The notes under the pieces were generated by a model. The model saw nothing but the letters and a program-made list of their open reading frames with translations. It did not search any database and was not told where the DNA came from. From Enterobacter oligotrophicus (GTDB lineage: Bacteria > Pseudomonadota > Gammaproteobacteria > Enterobacterales > Enterobacteriaceae), in the NCBI RefSeq assembly GCF_009176645.1, contig NZ_AP019007.1, positions 124,001-188,000 on the forward strand: 64,000 nucleotides of DNA. The letters run 5' to 3'. Positions 9,060 to 17,834 of the stretch are shown piece after piece. The translations under genes and the position numbers were made by a program. Each line of letters starts with the position of its first letter. Position 1 is the first letter of the stretch.

Positions 9060-9081
9060 AGAGCCTGCATAGACAGGCTCT
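9060..9081 (+). other. Intercistronic hairpin between rspB and the MHS permease gene
   Basis: AGAGCCTG (9060-9067) and CAGGCTCT (9074-9081) form a perfect 8-base stem with a 6-base loop. There is no T-run after it, so it is more likely an mRNA stability or processing element than a terminator. Confidence 0.4.
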
Positions 9082-9117
9082 GAGTGGTACGCATCTTACC
9101 TTTCAGAGATAGCTATT

Positions 9118-10503
9118 ATGACTCAAGCACAACCTCAAAGAACGACTTCAGATCTGGTGAAAGCCGCCGTTTCTGGCTGGCTGGGCACCGCTCTGGAGTT
9201 TATGGATTTCCAGCTCTACTCGCTGGGCGCTGCTTTGGTATTCCATGAAATCTTCTTCCCTGAACAGTCAGCTGCAATGGCGCTGATTCTGGCGATGGGG
9301 ACCTACGGCGCGGGCTATATTGCGCGTATCGTCGGAGCCTTTATTTTCGGCAGAATGGGCGACAGTATCGGTCGTAAGAAGGTGCTGTTTATCACCATTA
9401 CCATGATGGGGATCTGTACCACGCTGATCGGTGTGCTGCCGACCTATGCGCAGATTGGGATTTTCGCGCCGGTGCTACTGGTGACGCTGCGTATTATTCA
9501 GGGGCTGGGTGCAGGGGCGGAAATCTCCGGTGCGGGAACCATGCTGGCGGAGTATGCGCCGAAAGGGAAACGCGGCATCATCTCGTCGCTGGTGGCGATG
9601 GGGACTAACTGCGGGACGCTGAGCGCGACGGCGATTTGGGCGGTTATGTTTTTTGCCCTCGATCGTGAAGAGCTGGTTGCCTGGGGCTGGCGTGTGCCTT
9701 TCCTCGCAAGCGTGGTGGTGATGATTTTTGCCATCTGGCTGCGAATGAACCTCAAAGAGAGCCCGGTATTTGAAAAGGTGAACGATGCTGACGCGGCGAC
9801 ACCAGCGGTTGCGCAGGAGACATCCCTGGGGGCAATGTTCAGAAGCAAATCCTTCTGGCTGGCGACCGGCTTGCGCTTTGGTCAGGCGGGCAATTCAGGT
9901 TTGATCCAGACGTTTCTTGCCGGTTATCTGGTGCAGTCATTACTGTTCGATAAAGCAATTCCTACCGACGCGCTGATGATCAGTTCCATCCTCGGCTTTA
10001 TCTCTATCCCGCTGTTGGGCTGGCTGTCTGACAAAGTCGGGCGTCGTCTGCCGTACATCATTCTCAACATCTCCGCCATTATTCTGGCCTACCCGATGCT
10101 GTCGATTATCGTTGATAAAAGCTATGCGCCGGGTGTGATCATGATGTCCATCATCGTTATCCATAACGTTGCGGTGCTGGGGTTATTCGCGCTGGAAAAT
10201 ATCACTATGGCGGAAATGTTTGGCTCACGTAATCGCTTTACCCGCATGGCTATCTCGAAAGAGGCGGGGGGGCTTGTGGCGGTCGGCTTTGGCCCGGTGC
10301 TGGCGGGGATCTTCTGCAATATGACCGGTTCCTGGTGGCCCATTGTTGCGATGCTGGTGGCGTACTCGCTGATTGGGTTGATCTCTGCGGTGTTAATGCC
10401 GGAAGTACGTGACCGCGATTTGAGCGAGGCGGAAGATGCGGCTGAAGCAAAAGCTCACAAAGGCAAGGCCGGAGAGAATCAAAAATATGGAGCGCTGTTA
10501 TGA
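9118..10503 (+). CDS. ydfJ: MFS permease of the metabolite:H+ symporter (MHS) family, YdfJ-like
   Basis: A 461-residue, 12-helix inner-membrane transporter. The family signature is visible near residue 80 as GRMGDSIGRKK and repeated as LSDKVGRRLP in the second half. Early ALEFMDFQLYS matches the MHS start. E. coli has ydfJ beside rspB; here the gene is intact. It probably imports a sugar acid for the surrounding enzymes. Its stop overlaps the next start by four bases (ATGA), so the isomerase gene is translationally coupled. Confidence 0.85.
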   Translation: MTQAQPQRTTSDLVKAAVSGWLGTALEFMDFQLYSLGAALVFHEIFFPEQSAAMALILAMGTYGAGYIARIVGAFIFGRMGDSIGRKKVLFITITMMGICTTLIGVLPTYAQIGIFAPVLLVTLRIIQGLGAGAEISGAGTMLAEYAPKGKRGIISSLVAMGTNCGTLSATAIWAVMFFALDREELVAWGWRVPFLASVVVMIFAIWLRMNLKESPVFEKVNDADAATPAVAQETSLGAMFRSKSFWLATGLRFGQAGNSGLIQTFLAGYLVQSLLFDKAIPTDALMISSILGFISIPLLGWLSDKVGRRLPYIILNISAIILAYPMLSIIVDKSYAPGVIMMSIIVIHNVAVLGLFALENITMAEMFGSRNRFTRMAISKEAGGLVAVGFGPVLAGIFCNMTGSWWPIVAMLVAYSLIGLISAVLMPEVRDRDLSEAEDAAEAKAHKGKAGENQKYGALL

Positions 10504-11906
10504 GTTTTATTAACGATAATTTTATGATTGGCAATGCAACGGGCTTACGCTTATATCAAAACGTTGCCAAAAACTTACCCATTATCGACTATCACTGCCA
10601 TCTTGATGCCAAAGAGATATTCGAGAATAAAAACGCAGAGAATATGACTCAGCTCTGGCTGGGTGGCGATCACTATAAATGGCGAGCGATGCGTGCGAAC
10701 GGTATTGATGAAAAATACATTACCGGAAATGCCTCACCGGAGGAAAAGTTCGCTGCATGGGCGGAAACGGTAGAAGCCAGTTTTGGTAATCCGCTTTATC
10801 ACTGGACGCATTTAGAACTGAGTCATTACTTCTTCTGTGACGAGCAGCTTGGTAGCCATAACTGGCGCGACATTATGGAGCACTGCAATCGTTTATTGCA
10901 ACGCCCCGATTTTGCGCCTCGGGAGCTGATTAACCGTTCAAACGTCGAAGTGATCTGTACCACAGATTCACCGCTGGACACATTGCACTACCACCAGCTA
11001 TTACGTGACGACGAAACATTTTTAGTGAAGGTGCTGCCTACGTTCCGTCCGGATGATGTTTTTGCAGAAAGTCCGGCGCAGTTTGCCACCTTTGTTGAAC
11101 GATTATCCGCGCTGACAGGGGTAAATATTCATTCGTTTTCTGATTTCTCTACCGCGCTCGGAATGCGTATTGATTATTTCCATGAAATGGGATGCCGTAT
11201 TTCGGATCACGGCCCGGTCGAAATACATTATCAGGCTGCCGATGAACAATCGGTTGAAGCCATTTTTGCGCGCAAATGCAAAGGGGAGGGGATTAATCAT
11301 CTGGATAATGCGGTTCTGGACAGTGCCATATTTATTATGCTGGCAAAGCACTATAAACAGCACAACTGGGCGATGCAAATTCACTTTGGTGCGATTCGCA
11401 ATAATAATACCCGGATGTACCAGACGTTGGGGCTGAATACCGGGTTCGATTCCATAACCGATCAGTCTCATCTGGCTTCAAGCCTGAACGGGCTTTTAGA
11501 TGCCATGTCACAGAATGGAGGGCTACCCAAAACAATACTCTATAACCTTAATGCCAGTTATAACGATATCGTTGCCTCTACCATTGCCAATTTCCAGTCT
11601 GCTGAACTCGGCGTGAAGTCGCCGATGCAGTTTGGTTCCGGTTGGTGGTTTAACGACACGCGGCGGGGGATGGAAAATCAACTTAACAGTCTTGCCGACC
11701 AGGGTTTGTTAATGAATTTTGTCGGTATGCTCACAGATTCAAGAAGTCTGGTTTCTTATACCCGGCATGATTATTTTCGCAGGATCTTGTGTAATTTAAT
11801 TGGCGGTTGGGTAGAAAAAGGGGAAGTCCCCGATAATAACAAGATACTCACAAAAATGATAAGCAATATTTGCCACGATAACGCTCATAACTATTTTAAA
11901 TTTTAA
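10500..11906 (+). CDS. uxaC: UxaC-family uronate isomerase
   Basis: A 468-residue amidohydrolase-superfamily enzyme that interconverts D-glucuronate and D-fructuronate (or galacturonate and tagaturonate). The metal-binding motif DYHCHLD is near residue 30 and the family FGSGWWFND stretch near 380. Length is that of E. coli UxaC. The coding sequence is more AT-rich than rspA/rspB, and K-12 has no such gene at this locus, so this may be an acquired second copy. It would supply fructuronate to YdfI. Confidence 0.9.
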   Translation: MSFINDNFMIGNATGLRLYQNVAKNLPIIDYHCHLDAKEIFENKNAENMTQLWLGGDHYKWRAMRANGIDEKYITGNASPEEKFAAWAETVEASFGNPLYHWTHLELSHYFFCDEQLGSHNWRDIMEHCNRLLQRPDFAPRELINRSNVEVICTTDSPLDTLHYHQLLRDDETFLVKVLPTFRPDDVFAESPAQFATFVERLSALTGVNIHSFSDFSTALGMRIDYFHEMGCRISDHGPVEIHYQAADEQSVEAIFARKCKGEGINHLDNAVLDSAIFIMLAKHYKQHNWAMQIHFGAIRNNNTRMYQTLGLNTGFDSITDQSHLASSLNGLLDAMSQNGGLPKTILYNLNASYNDIVASTIANFQSAELGVKSPMQFGSGWWFNDTRRGMENQLNSLADQGLLMNFVGMLTDSRSLVSYTRHDYFRRILCNLIGGWVEKGEVPDNNKILTKMISNICHDNAHNYFKF

Positions 11907-11934
11907 ATAACTACTCTTAGAGTGGGGATAGAAC

Positions 11935-13479
11935 ATGTTACGCAAAAATAAAAATGTAACCATCCCGGTCAGTATTGGGTATGGATTAACAGACATTATG
12001 GGCGGTGGTGCATTTACCGTCATTGGTGCCTGGCTACTGTTTTTTTATACGACATTTGTGGGTTTGTCACCTGTCGAAGCGGCATCGATAGTTGCTATTG
12101 CCAGGATTGTCGATGCTGTCGTCAGTCTTTTTATGGGGAGTTATACCGATCACTTTTATAAGAATTATTTCGGGAAGAAATTCGGTCGCCGTCGTTTCTT
12201 CTTGCTGATCGGGGCACCGCTGATGCTGGTGTATGCCTTGCTCTGGCTTGATGGCATGACGTATGGTTTTTATCTTGCAGTCTACCTGGCGTTTGAAATT
12301 ATTGCCGCGATGGTCTTGATCCCCTGGGAAACATTACCTTCGGAGATGACCAAAGATTTTAACCAGAGAACGAAGCTGTCAACCTGTCGCATGTTTCTCT
12401 CTGCATCTGGAACATTTCTGGCAACGTTTATTCCAGGCTTACTCATTGGCTACTTTGGTGAAAAAAGTGCCGAAGCCTATCTTATTAACGGTGTGATCTT
12501 TGCCGTGTTGTTTATGATTTGCGTATTTATCTCCTGGAAAGTGACATGGGAACGCGAACTGACTCCTGAAATGCTGGCTGAGCTTGAAAAAACCGAGCGG
12601 CAAAAAACGCTGGCTGAAAAGTTAGCTGCATTTGGACGTCTGTTTAAAGATTATGGTTCCACCCTTAAAATTCGTGCATTCAGAAAACATCTGGCGATAT
12701 ACCTGCTCTCTTTTACCGGAAAGGATGTTTACAACACCGTATTCGTCTTCTTCTGTGTTTATTGCCTGAATGTTTCTTCTTCGCTGGCAGGCAGCCTGCT
12801 GTCGATGAGTATCGTCGGGTTGCCGGTTACCCTGATTGCCGGTATCGGGATCATTAAGTTTGGCCCGTCGAAACTGTATGTCTTTGCCTACTCTCTGATG
12901 ATGCTCTGCCTGGGCGGGTTCTTTGCTGTGTACCAGATCCCGGCACTGAATACTGTCGCGACGCTGGTTATTCTGGCGGGTTTGTATCAGGTTGGGCGCT
13001 GCGTACTGGAATTTACGCCGTGGAACGTATTCCCGTTTATTCCAGACATCGACGAAATGGTAAGCCACCAGCGTCGGGAAGGGCTGTTTGCCGCCGTGAT
13101 GACCTTCTCCCGCAAAACCACCGTTGCTATCGCCACCTTTATTGTTGGCCTCCTGCTGCAAAACGGTGGGTTCGTGAAAGGAAGCCAGACGCAACCGCCG
13201 GAAGCTATTCACACTATCGCTATGTTGATGTTTATCGGCACTGCGGGGCTGCTGATCCTTGCTCTGTGGCAGGCATTAACATTCCATTTGAACAAACGCA
13301 CGCATAAAATTTTTGTTGATGAACTGGACCGACTGAAAGCAAAAGGTTCACCGCAGCATGCCACACCTGAGGCACGTCGCGTGGTGGAAGATCTTACTGG
13401 CTATTCCTACGATTCGTTGTGCCGTGAGCCTGAGCATGCAGAAGATAGCGTGGCAGTCCGGTCGTCGTCAGTGAGCTAA
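11935..13479 (+). CDS. GPH-family sugar/glycoside:cation symporter
   Basis: A 514-residue, about 12-helix permease of the glycoside-pentoside-hexuronide family. Family features visible are the early YGLTDIMGG segment, MGSYTDHF in the first half, and an IPWETLPSEM stretch near residue 126 that resembles the P-W-x-x-L-P-x-E signature. It lies 28 bases after uxaC and is probably in the same transcript. A hexuronide or uronate substrate is inferred from the neighbours. No close K-12 equivalent exists at this position. Confidence 0.82.
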   Translation: MLRKNKNVTIPVSIGYGLTDIMGGGAFTVIGAWLLFFYTTFVGLSPVEAASIVAIARIVDAVVSLFMGSYTDHFYKNYFGKKFGRRRFFLLIGAPLMLVYALLWLDGMTYGFYLAVYLAFEIIAAMVLIPWETLPSEMTKDFNQRTKLSTCRMFLSASGTFLATFIPGLLIGYFGEKSAEAYLINGVIFAVLFMICVFISWKVTWERELTPEMLAELEKTERQKTLAEKLAAFGRLFKDYGSTLKIRAFRKHLAIYLLSFTGKDVYNTVFVFFCVYCLNVSSSLAGSLLSMSIVGLPVTLIAGIGIIKFGPSKLYVFAYSLMMLCLGGFFAVYQIPALNTVATLVILAGLYQVGRCVLEFTPWNVFPFIPDIDEMVSHQRREGLFAAVMTFSRKTTVAIATFIVGLLLQNGGFVKGSQTQPPEAIHTIAMLMFIGTAGLLILALWQALTFHLNKRTHKIFVDELDRLKAKGSPQHATPEARRVVEDLTGYSYDSLCREPEHAEDSVAVRSSSVS

Positions 13480-13487
13480 CATGGTTT

Positions 13488-13507
13488 ACATCTATTGCCT
13501 TAGATGT
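13488..13507 (+). terminator. Candidate terminator after the GPH permease gene
   Basis: ACATCTA (13488-13494) and TAGATGT (13501-13507) form a 7-base stem with a 6-base loop nine bases after the stop codon. No strong T-run follows, so termination efficiency is doubtful. Confidence 0.3.
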
Positions 13508-13612
13508 CACACAACTTGAAGTTTGTATCACACCAATTAGAAGAAAGTTAACGTAAATCAATATTCAGACCAGCACATTCAGTATGGTTACGGGTAAAGA
13601 AATAACGCATTA

Positions 13613-13623
13613 ACTACCATTCT
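13613..13623 (+). promoter_or_regulatory. Candidate RspR operator upstream of ydfI
   Basis: ACTACCATTCT at 13613-13623 is identical over 11 bases to the copy upstream of rspR (16889-16899), and its 8-base core is the reverse complement of the copy at the rspA promoter. It lies 80 bases ahead of the ydfI start in a 224-base gap that otherwise shows only a further half-match (ATGGTTAC near 13584). Confidence 0.45.
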
Positions 13624-13703
13624 AGTTGGTGTAGTCAGCAGGTCGAGCGGTAACGTGGCCGCGGCGGCAAAACGATCCTCAATTACATTTACGAGTCACA
13701 ATC

Positions 13704-15167
13704 ATGGAAAACCGATTATTACAGGCGAAGGCGACACTTCCTCATTACGACCGTGAGCGTCTCAACGCACGTATTGTGCATTTAGGATTTGGTGCGTTTC
13801 ACCGTGCGCATCAGGCAGTCTATACCGATATCCTTGCTGCTGAACACGGCAGCGACTGGGGCTACTGCGAAGTAAACCTGATTGGCGGCGAGCAACAGAT
13901 TGCCGATCTTAAGGCGCAGGACAACCTCTATACCGTGGCGGAAATGTCAGCCGATGCCTGGACTTCACGCGTAGTCGGCGTGGTGAAAAATGCGCTGCAC
14001 GCGCAGGTTGACGGGCTGGAGAGCGTGCTGGCGGCGATGTGTGAACCGCAGGTGGCGATTGTATCACTGACTATCACAGAGAAAGGTTACTGCCACTCAC
14101 CGGCCACCGGGCAATTAATGCTCGATCACCCGTTTATCGCTGCTGATTTGCAAAATCCGCACCAGCCTAAATCTGCGCCGGGCGTTGTGGTTGAAGCACT
14201 GGCGCGTCGTAAAGCGGCGGGTTTGCCAGCCTTCAGCGTGATGTCCTGCGACAATATGCCGGAAAACGGTCACGTCATGCGAAACGTCACCTGTGCTTAT
14301 GCACGCGCTGTGGACGGTGAGCTGGCAGACTGGATTGAAGCCAATGTGACCTTCCCGTCAACGATGGTGGATCGTATTGTTCCGGCGGTGACTGCGGAAA
14401 CGCTGGATAAAATCGAACAGCTGACCGGCGTGCGTGATCCGGCAGGTGTGGCCTGTGAACCGTTCCGTCAGTGGGTGGTAGAAGATAATTTTGTCGCCGG
14501 ACGACCAGAGTGGGAAAAAGCCGGTGCTGAACTGGTGTCTGACGTTATTCCGTTTGAGGAAATGAAGTTGCGTATGCTCAACGGCAGCCACTCTTTCCTG
14601 GCGTACCTTGGGTATCTGGCTGGTTATCAGCACATTAACGACTGCATGGAAGACGCGAACTACCGTACAGCCGCGCACGCGCTAATGCTGAAAGAGCAGG
14701 CCCCTACGCTCAAAGTGAAAGGGGTCGATTTAGGTCACTATGCCGATCTGCTGATCGCGCGCTACAGCAACCCGGCTCTGCGTCACCGGACATGGCAGAT
14801 TGCGATGGATGGCAGCCAAAAGCTCCCGCAGCGTATGCTCGATTCCGTGCGCTGGCACCTGGTGCACCAGAAAGACTTCCCGCTGCTGGCACTTGGTGTG
14901 GCGGGGTGGATGCGCTATGTCGGTGGCGTGGACGAGCAGGGGAACGCCATTGAAGTGAGCGATCCGCAGCTGGCGGTGATCCAGGCAGCCGTAAACGGCA
15001 GTGCAGAAGGTGAAAGCCGCGTGAAGGCGCTGTTGGATATCGAGGCTATCTTTGGAACAGAATTACCGAAGGAAGCGGTGTTTGTTGACGCGGTGATGGC
15101 GGCATACCAGACATTACTTCAGAAAGGCGCGAAAGCAACGGTTGCGCAGTACGCGGCGCAGCTGTAA
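13704..15167 (+). CDS. ydfI: YdfI, mannitol-dehydrogenase-family fructuronate/D-mannonate oxidoreductase
   Basis: A 487-residue NAD(P)-dependent polyol/uronate dehydrogenase. The N-terminal nucleotide site is visible as [12 protein letters not shown] and the catalytic lysine region as [10 protein letters not shown]. YdfI (also called RspD) has been placed in the L-gulonate/fructuronate route, reducing fructuronate to D-mannonate for RspA. It has its own 224-base upstream region with a candidate RspR operator, so it is a separate transcription unit from the rspA operon but probably under the same repressor. Confidence 0.88.
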   Translation: MENRLLQAKATLPHYDRERLNARIVHLGFGAFHRAHQAVYTDILAAEHGSDWGYCEVNLIGGEQQIADLKAQDNLYTVAEMSADAWTSRVVGVVKNALHAQVDGLESVLAAMCEPQVAIVSLTITEKGYCHSPATGQLMLDHPFIAADLQNPHQPKSAPGVVVEALARRKAAGLPAFSVMSCDNMPENGHVMRNVTCAYARAVDGELADWIEANVTFPSTMVDRIVPAVTAETLDKIEQLTGVRDPAGVACEPFRQWVVEDNFVAGRPEWEKAGAELVSDVIPFEEMKLRMLNGSHSFLAYLGYLAGYQHINDCMEDANYRTAAHALMLKEQAPTLKVKGVDLGHYADLLIARYSNPALRHRTWQIAMDGSQKLPQRMLDSVRWHLVHQKDFPLLALGVAGWMRYVGGVDEQGNAIEVSDPQLAVIQAAVNGSAEGESRVKALLDIEAIFGTELPKEAVFVDAVMAAYQTLLQKGAKATVAQYAAQL

Positions 15168-15174
15168 CCCATCA

Positions 15175-15198
15175 CATGCCGCCGTTCACGGCGGCATG
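15175..15198. terminator. Bidirectional terminator between ydfI and ydfZ
   Basis: A perfect 10-base stem (15175-15184 with 15189-15198) with loop TTCA lies between the convergent ydfI and ydfZ genes. AT-rich sequence follows on the plus strand. Confidence 0.7.
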
Positions 15199-15209
15199 AT
15201 TTGCACGTT

Positions 15210-15413
15210 TTAGTGCATTCCCAGGCGAATCAGTTCGATCGGTTCAAACTTACCTTCGCATCCTTCCACTTCAACCGTTTTGCTGCGACGCACCTGTGCG
15301 GCATCAAGGCCGTTGCTGTGAATCGCTTTAATTACACCAGTGTGTCCTGTGCCGTTGATCATGACCCGGCTGCCGGTCGTAATTGCGTTGCGGTTTCGGT
15401 CGTATGTCATCAT
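15210..15413 (-). CDS. ydfZ: YdfZ, small protein with a KOW-like fold, reported selenium-binding in E. coli
   Basis: A 67-residue protein close to E. coli YdfZ, starting M(M)[16 protein letters not shown] and ending IRLGMH. Two ATG codons stand in tandem; either may be used. E. coli YdfZ was isolated as a selenium-labelled protein without selenocysteine, and its gene responds to anaerobiosis. One Cys is visible, in EGCEGK. It converges on ydfI and diverges from the UspG-like gene. The molecular role is unknown. Confidence 0.88.
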   Translation of the reverse strand: MMTYDRNRNAITTGSRVMINGTGHTGVIKAIHSNGLDAAQVRRSKTVEVEGCEGKFEPIELIRLGMH

Positions 15414-15512
15414 GGTATTTTCTCCTCTCTAACGTATCCGTTACGGCGCTATTCTGGTTTTGCCGTTCACGGGGCACTATAAATACGCCTGTCTGCACTT
15501 CGTTTTTTTGTT

Positions 15513-15528
15513 TTTGATCAAACTCACA
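15513..15528. promoter_or_regulatory. Candidate CRP site between ydfZ and the UspG-like gene
   Basis: TTTGA-TCAAAC-TCACA matches 9 of 10 core bases of the CRP consensus TGTGA-N6-TCACA. It lies in the 289-base divergent region, about 100 bases from ydfZ and 175 from the UspG-like gene, nearer a distance useful for ydfZ. The rest of this gap shows no other convincing element. Found by eye only. Confidence 0.4.
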
Positions 15529-15702
15529 CTTTTTTCTCAATATTGGTGGCTGCTGACAGTTCAGGGCAGCAATTTACAAACTGGACAGTTATTTTCGCAG
15601 AATGATAGTTTCTGCAGGTAAGTGTTGAGGCTTCGTTTATATTGCAGATGTCAAACTTAGATCAGGAAATAATCCTTTCACTGGAATAAGGGAGTCAGGC
15701 TT

Positions 15703-16134
15703 ATGTACAAAAAGATTTTGATGCCTGTTGATGTGTTTGAAATGGACTTGAGCGACAAAGCGGTACGCCACGCGGCTAATCTGGCAAAGACGGAAGGTGC
15801 GTCGATTACGCTGGTTAATATTCTGCCGGGCAGCAGCCGGTCATTGTTACGTGGATTTAATGCCGATATCAGAAAGTTTGAAGCGTATATGACCGCCGAG
15901 TCCGAAAAAAAGATGACGGACCTCAAGCGGTTATTCGATATTGCCCCGGAAGATATTCACTGCGTAGTACGCTTCGGTAATGTGCGCGATGAAATAATCA
16001 AGCTAAGCAAAGAAGGGGAATATGATGTTATCGTCATCGGATCAAAAAATCCGAGTATCACCACCCATCTGCTCGGCTCGAACGCCGAATCCATCTTGCG
16101 CTATGCCAGCATCCCGGTATTAGTCGTTCGTTAA
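15703..16134 (+). CDS. Universal stress protein, UspG-like
   Basis: A 143-residue UspA-superfamily protein. Its start MYKKILMPVDVFEMDLSDKAV and its end STHLLGSN-like segment (here TTHLLGSNAESI) followed by PVLVVR resemble E. coli UspG (UP12) far more than UspF. The glycine-rich ATP loop is visible as VIGSKNPSITTHLLGSN. Such proteins are induced in growth arrest and stress. The middle part is quite diverged from UspG, so this may be a paralogue. It stands alone between ydfZ and rspR, with a GGGAG ribosome binding site. Confidence 0.8.
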   Translation: MYKKILMPVDVFEMDLSDKAVRHAANLAKTEGASITLVNILPGSSRSLLRGFNADIRKFEAYMTAESEKKMTDLKRLFDIAPEDIHCVVRFGNVRDEIIKLSKEGEYDVIVIGSKNPSITTHLLGSNAESILRYASIPVLVVR

Positions 16135-16140
16135 TCACCA

Positions 16141-16164
16141 CGCCGCAACCGAAAGGGGGCGGCG
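16141..16164. terminator. Weak candidate terminator between the convergent UspG-like and rspR genes
   Basis: CGCCGC (16141-16146) can pair with GCGGCG (16159-16164) across a 12-base loop, followed by AATTTA. The stem is short. Confidence 0.3.
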
Positions 16165-16167
16165 AAT

Positions 16168-16854
16168 TTAGTCTTCGCTGAACCAGTCGCTATTTTCCTG
16201 ACGAATTAACTGCACAGATTCGCTAATTTCCTGCAGGTGCAGCGTCATGGCTTTTTCAACAGCGTCGGTGTCACGCTTTTCCAGCGCATTAAAAATATCA
16301 TGGTGTTGTCGAAGTAACATTTCCGGTGGTGAGACATGATCAAGGCTCATGTAGCGCACGCGGTCAATGGTGGCTTTGATATTTTCAATGGTATCCCAGG
16401 CCAGCTGACAATCAGCGATTTGGGCCAGCTTCTGGTGAAACTCATCATCAAGCTGGAAAAAGTCGTTCAATTGCTTACGGTCGATGGCGATGCGCTGCTG
16501 ATGAAGATTCTGTTCCAGCAGGTAACACTGGTTGTCATTAATCAGCGAGGCGGCGCGGCGTACCACTGCGCACTCAATCGCCTGACGGACAAAACAGCCG
16601 TTTCGCACCTGAGAAAGGGAAATTTTATTTACATAGCTGCCGCGTTGCGGGCGGATCTGAATCAGACCGTTCTCTGCAAGTTTAATGAATGCTTCGCGCA
16701 CAGGCTGACGAGAGACATCAAAACGGACGGATACCTCTTTCTCAGAGAGCGGCGTTCCTGGCGGGATCAGGCAGTGAACGATATCACGTCGCAGAATGCG
16801 ATAGATTTGCTGATTAACAGGCTGGGTAGGATTGAGTTGCGATTCAGCGGCCAT
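16168..16854 (-). CDS. rspR: RspR (YdfH), GntR/FadR-family repressor
   Basis: A 228-residue regulator with an N-terminal winged helix ([23 protein letters not shown], the recognition helix region, residues about 37-60) and a C-terminal all-helical FCD ligand domain with metal-site histidines (FHQKL, RQHHD, LHLQE). It matches E. coli YdfH/RspR, which represses rspAB. It lies between the genes it is expected to control and ydfG. A candidate operator sits 35 bases ahead of its own start, suggesting autoregulation. Confidence 0.92.
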   Translation of the reverse strand: MAAESQLNPTQPVNQQIYRILRRDIVHCLIPPGTPLSEKEVSVRFDVSRQPVREAFIKLAENGLIQIRPQRGSYVNKISLSQVRNGCFVRQAIECAVVRRAASLINDNQCYLLEQNLHQQRIAIDRKQLNDFFQLDDEFHQKLAQIADCQLAWDTIENIKATIDRVRYMSLDHVSPPEMLLRQHHDIFNALEKRDTDAVEKAMTLHLQEISESVQLIRQENSDWFSED

Positions 16855-16888
16855 GTGTTGTGGTTTCTCAGAGAGTTAACCTGCACAT

Positions 16889-16899
16889 ACTACCATTCT
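16889..16899 (+). promoter_or_regulatory. Candidate RspR operator at its own promoter
   Basis: ACTACCATTCT is an exact 11-base copy of the sequence upstream of ydfI. It lies in the rspR-ydfG gap, 35 bases from the rspR start. Confidence 0.45.
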
Positions 16900-16917
16900 T
16901 TTGTCTGTCATCACATC

Positions 16918-16935
16918 CCCGGCCCGCAGGCCGGG
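16918..16935. terminator. Candidate terminator after ydfG
   Basis: CCCGGCC (16918-16924) and GGCCGGG (16929-16935) form a 7-base GC stem with loop CGCA, nine bases after the ydfG stop on the minus strand. There is no T-run. Confidence 0.4.
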
Positions 16936-16944
16936 AAGGGTAAA

Positions 16945-17691
16945 TTAACCACGATGGACGCTAAGTCCGGCAAAACTCTGGCTGACAGGCATCATTTCAA
17001 CGGTGTTGATATTAACGTGTTTTGGCAAGGTCGCGACCCACCAGACGGTCTCGGTAACATCTTCCGGCGTCAGCGCATTGGCATTTTCGTAGGTTTTATC
17101 CGCTTTTGCGTCGTCGCCTTTGAAACGGACGTTAGAGAACTCCGTACCACCAACCAGACCAGGCTCGATATCGGTCACGCGAATCGCAGTGCCGTGCAGG
17201 TCGGTGCGCAGATTCAGGCTGAACTGGCGTACAAACGCTTTGGTCGCACCATAGACGTTACCCCCCGCGTAAGGCCAACTGCCCGCGGTTGAACCGATGT
17301 TGATGATATGGCCGCGATTGCGTTCAACCATGCCAGGCAACACGGCGCGGGTCATATACACCAGCCCTTTATTGTTGGTGTCGATCATATTTTCCCAGTC
17401 TTCCACGCTGGCTTTATGGGCAGGTTCCATACCCAACGCCAGACCGGCATTGTTCACCAGCACGTCGATGTCACGCCATTCGGCAGGCAGGTTAGCTATC
17501 ATCTCTTCAATGGCGGCACGGTTACGCACGTCCAGCTGTGCGGTCAAAATGCTGTCACCCAGCTCATCTTTCAGCTCCTGCAGACGTTCCTGACGACGGC
17601 CTGTCGCAATCACTTTATGACCGTTGGCGACGAAGCGGCGCGTGATGCATTCACCAAAACCTGCTGTCGCCCCGGTAACTAAAATAATCAT
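16945..17691 (-). CDS. ydfG: YdfG, NADP-dependent 3-hydroxy acid/L-allo-threonine dehydrogenase
   Basis: A 248-residue short-chain dehydrogenase. The nucleotide loop is TGATAGFGE, the active-site residues are the Ser in NIGSTAGS and the YxxxK motif in YGATK, and NNAGLAL is conserved. E. coli YdfG oxidises serine and L-allo-threonine-type 3-hydroxy acids and detoxifies malonic semialdehyde. I chose the ATG giving MIILVTGAT; the frame could extend five codons upstream, but a GAGGAA ribosome binding site fits the chosen start. An ACTACCAT match at 17722 lies 31 bases upstream. Confidence 0.94.
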   Translation of the reverse strand: MIILVTGATAGFGECITRRFVANGHKVIATGRRQERLQELKDELGDSILTAQLDVRNRAAIEEMIANLPAEWRDIDVLVNNAGLALGMEPAHKASVEDWENMIDTNNKGLVYMTRAVLPGMVERNRGHIINIGSTAGSWPYAGGNVYGATKAFVRQFSLNLRTDLHGTAIRVTDIEPGLVGGTEFSNVRFKGDDAKADKTYENANALTPEDVTETVWWVATLPKHVNINTVEMMPVSQSFAGLSVHRG

Positions 17692-17834
17692 CTCACTGTT
17701 CCTCAACGCTTTTTGTGTTTTACTACCATAGCACGCTCTCAGGTACCCCGTTAAGGCAACATTTGTATGACGGCATTGCAGGGCGCGGCGGCCTGGCCTA
17801 CTCTGGGGAGATATACCGTTCTCAGGAGTAAACG

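Noticed and set aside
15511..15530. FNR site at TTTGATCAAAC
   Set aside because: Only one half-site fits at the required spacing; the CRP alignment is much better.
17722..17729. RspR operator at ydfG as a firm feature
   Set aside because: Only the 8-base core matches; chance occurrence is likely, so it is mentioned only as part of the motif finding.
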